From Mesorhizobium sp. B4-1-3 (GTDB lineage Bacteria > Pseudomonadota > Alphaproteobacteria > Rhizobiales > Rhizobiaceae), in NCBI RefSeq assembly GCF_006439355.1, contig NZ_VFTG01000002.1:62001-126000 (forward strand): a DNA stretch of 64,000 bases, read 5' to 3'. The notes beneath the pieces were generated by a model. The model saw only the letters and a program-made list of their open reading frames with translations. It made no database searches and was not told the origin of the DNA. A program made the translations under genes and the position numbers. Each line of letters starts with the position of its first letter. The stretch's first letter is position 1. Of the stretch, positions 62,441-64,000 are shown one piece after another.

Positions 62441-64000
62441 CTAGGCTTTCGACGCCTTCTCGAGGAATAACTGCGACATGGCCGTGGGCTGCACGCCGGC
62501 CACGCCCTTCGCCGTCGCCGTCAGGTAGTCGTAGAAATACCCGAAGATCACCGGCGTTTCCTCGAGCAGCAGCTTCTGGATCTTGCCTGCGGTGGCCTTC
62601 TGCGCCTCGAGGTCGAGGGCCGCGATATAGCTCGCCGCCATCTGGTCGTAGTCCTTGTTCTTGAAGTGGGCGGCATTCCAGGTGCCGTCGCTCTTCAAGG
62701 GTGCCGCCAGATAGACGTTGGGCACGCCGCGATGGCCGTAATCGGTGATGCCCATCGCCGAATCCAGCCAGTTCGACTTGCCGAACACGGCATCGCCATA
62801 ATAGGCGCTCTGGTCCAGGATGTTGAGCTCGAGCTCGATGCCGATTTCCTTGACCCAGTTCTGGATGAGCTGGGCGTATTCCGGGATTTCCAGATAGCGC
62901 TCGGTGGTGAGCGTCATCTTGAAGCCCTTGCCGGCGCCCGCCGCTTCCATCAGTTGCTTGGCCTGGGCGATGTCCTGCTTGCGTTGCGGCACGCTGGTGT
63001 CCGTCGAAGGGTAGACAGGAGCGAATGGGCTATCGTTGCCGAGTGCCGAGCGCCCCTTCATCAGGCCGGCGGCGAGTTTTTCACGGTCGAGGCAGAGCGC
63101 GATGGCGCGGCGCACGCGCGCGTCCTTGGTCGGGCCCTCGTCGCAATGCATATGAAGCTGCTGATGCGCGGACGACTTCAGGCTGATGACGTCGACATTC
63201 GGATCGTTCAGCACCGCGACGCCCGCCAGCACCGGCATCTGGTTGATGATGTCGATCTGGCCGCCTTGCAGTGCCAGGATCTGCGGCTGGATGTCGGTGA
63301 AGAAGGTGAATTCCGTGCGGTCCGGCAGGGCCTTTTCACCCCAGTAGTCGTCGTTGCGCACGAAGGAGGCGCCGACCTTGGGCGTGTACTTCTCCAGCTT
63401 GAACGGCCCGGTGCCGTCGAAGCTCTGCTCGTAGCCGCCCTTGTAGCTCGCCGGGATGATGACGGCGTTGTAATTGTCGGACGACAGCATGTAGGGGAAG
63501 TTGCCGTTCGGCGCATCGAGGTGGAATTCGACGGTGTAGTCGTCGACCTTCTTCGAGGCGCCCTTTTGCAGGATGCCGGTGAACACCGACAGCGCGTTGG
63601 ACGAGTTGGCCGGATCGGCGAGGCGGTCGATGCTGGCCACAACGTCTTCAGCCTTCATCTCGCCGCCCGAGTGGAATTTCACGCCCTTGCGCAGCTTGAA
63701 GGTCCACACCGTGCCGTCGGTGTTGGGCGACCAGCTTTCCGCCAGCGCCGGCTTCAGCACCAGGTCAGGGCCATCGACGCACAGGAACTCGGCCACCTGC
63801 TGCATCACCACGAGGCCGCCGGCGTCGGCGATGGTGACCGGATCGATCGCCGCGGCCGGCACGCTGCTGCCGACGCGGATTGTGGCGCCAGGCGCGCCGG
63901 CGCGCGCGAGCGAGGGCGCCGCGCCGAAGCCGGCCGCCATGCCGATGCGGCCGAGCAGCGGCAGCGACAGGCCGAGCAGGCTGCCGTGACGCACGAACTC
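62441..64000 (-). CDS. ABC transporter substrate-binding protein, family 5 (5' end outside window)
   Basis: 519 residues visible, no start inside the window; the first codons are EFVRHGSLLGLSLPLLGRIG, matching the Tat-signal region of the paralogue at 55818 (RREFLRHGSVLGLSLPFLGG), so about 30 residues are missing. Shared core: LAESWSPNTDGTVWTFKLRK, SYKGGYEQSFDGTGPFKLEK, AHFKNKDYDQMAASYIAALD. It heads the operon with two permeases and a fused ATPase. Ligand unknown (peptide, opine or glycoside are all possible in the family). Confidence 0.92.
   Translation of the reverse strand, partial: EFVRHGSLLGLSLPLLGRIGMAAGFGAAPSLARAGAPGATIRVGSSVPAAAIDPVTIADAGGLVVMQQVAEFLCVDGPDLVLKPALAESWSPNTDGTVWTFKLRKGVKFHSGGEMKAEDVVASIDRLADPANSSNALSVFTGILQKGASKKVDDYTVEFHLDAPNGNFPYMLSSDNYNAVIIPASYKGGYEQSFDGTGPFKLEKYTPKVGASFVRNDDYWGEKALPDRTEFTFFTDIQPQILALQGGQIDIINQMPVLAGVAVLNDPNVDVISLKSSAHQQLHMHCDEGPTKDARVRRAIALCLDREKLAAGLMKGRSALGNDSPFAPVYPSTDTSVPQRKQDIAQAKQLMEAAGAGKGFKMTLTTERYLEIPEYAQLIQNWVKEIGIELELNILDQSAYYGDAVFGKSNWLDSAMGITDYGHRGVPNVYLAAPLKSDGTWNAAHFKNKDYDQMAASYIAALDLEAQKATAGKIQKLLLEETPVIFGYFYDYLTATAKGVAGVQPTAMSQLFLEKASKA

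Overview
The window reads as a high-GC alphaproteobacterial chromosome, most likely a Mesorhizobium-type member of the Rhizobiales. The reasons are the codon usage, many dispersed palindromic intergenic repeats of rhizobial type, an FMN riboswitch on a stand-alone ribH, and the large number of uptake systems and one-component regulators. No phage, insertion sequence, rRNA, tRNA or CRISPR was found.

Positions 1-10100 hold assorted metabolism: a DHDPS-like aldolase/lyase, a divergent AraC regulator/SDR pair, a three-domain LplT-PlsC-acyl-ACP synthetase (aas) with an unusual triple operator, an MgtC-family protein, a 52-residue membrane peptide, class II fructose-bisphosphate aldolase, and riboswitch-controlled lumazine synthase. 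Positions 10290-16465 form a methylthioribose salvage locus: mtnK-mtnA face a ribose-type ABC transporter across one symmetric operator. Positions 16500-30420 contain a DUF1127 protein, a winged-helix/TPR regulator, Ddl, a SorC regulator with a bifunctional aldolase/dehydrogenase, an acyl-CoA ligase, and a TetR-controlled RND efflux pair.

Positions 30484-54842 form the centre of the window: a gene set that, by homology, takes trimethylamine all the way to glutamate/ammonium and C1 units. Tmm oxidises TMA to TMAO; Tdm (DUF1989 + GcvT) splits TMAO to dimethylamine; DmmABC with the GcvT-like DmmD demethylates dimethylamine; GmaS, MgsABC and the sarcosine-oxidase-like MgdABCD run the N-methylglutamate pathway on monomethylamine. 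Two APC permeases, an operon of five small unrecognised (mostly membrane) proteins around one of them, and an XRE-cupin regulator complete the island. A related AT-rich box lies in front of tmm, tdm, mgsA and both sides of the dmmD intergenic region, which suggests one regulon.

Positions 54925-64000 carry a DUF427 protein coupled to a Tat-type family-5 solute-binding protein, a LysR regulator, and a second dipeptide/opine-type ABC operon (binding protein, two permeases, fused double ATPase). Its first binding protein runs off the window edge, and its first permease has no canonical start codon where the family begins.
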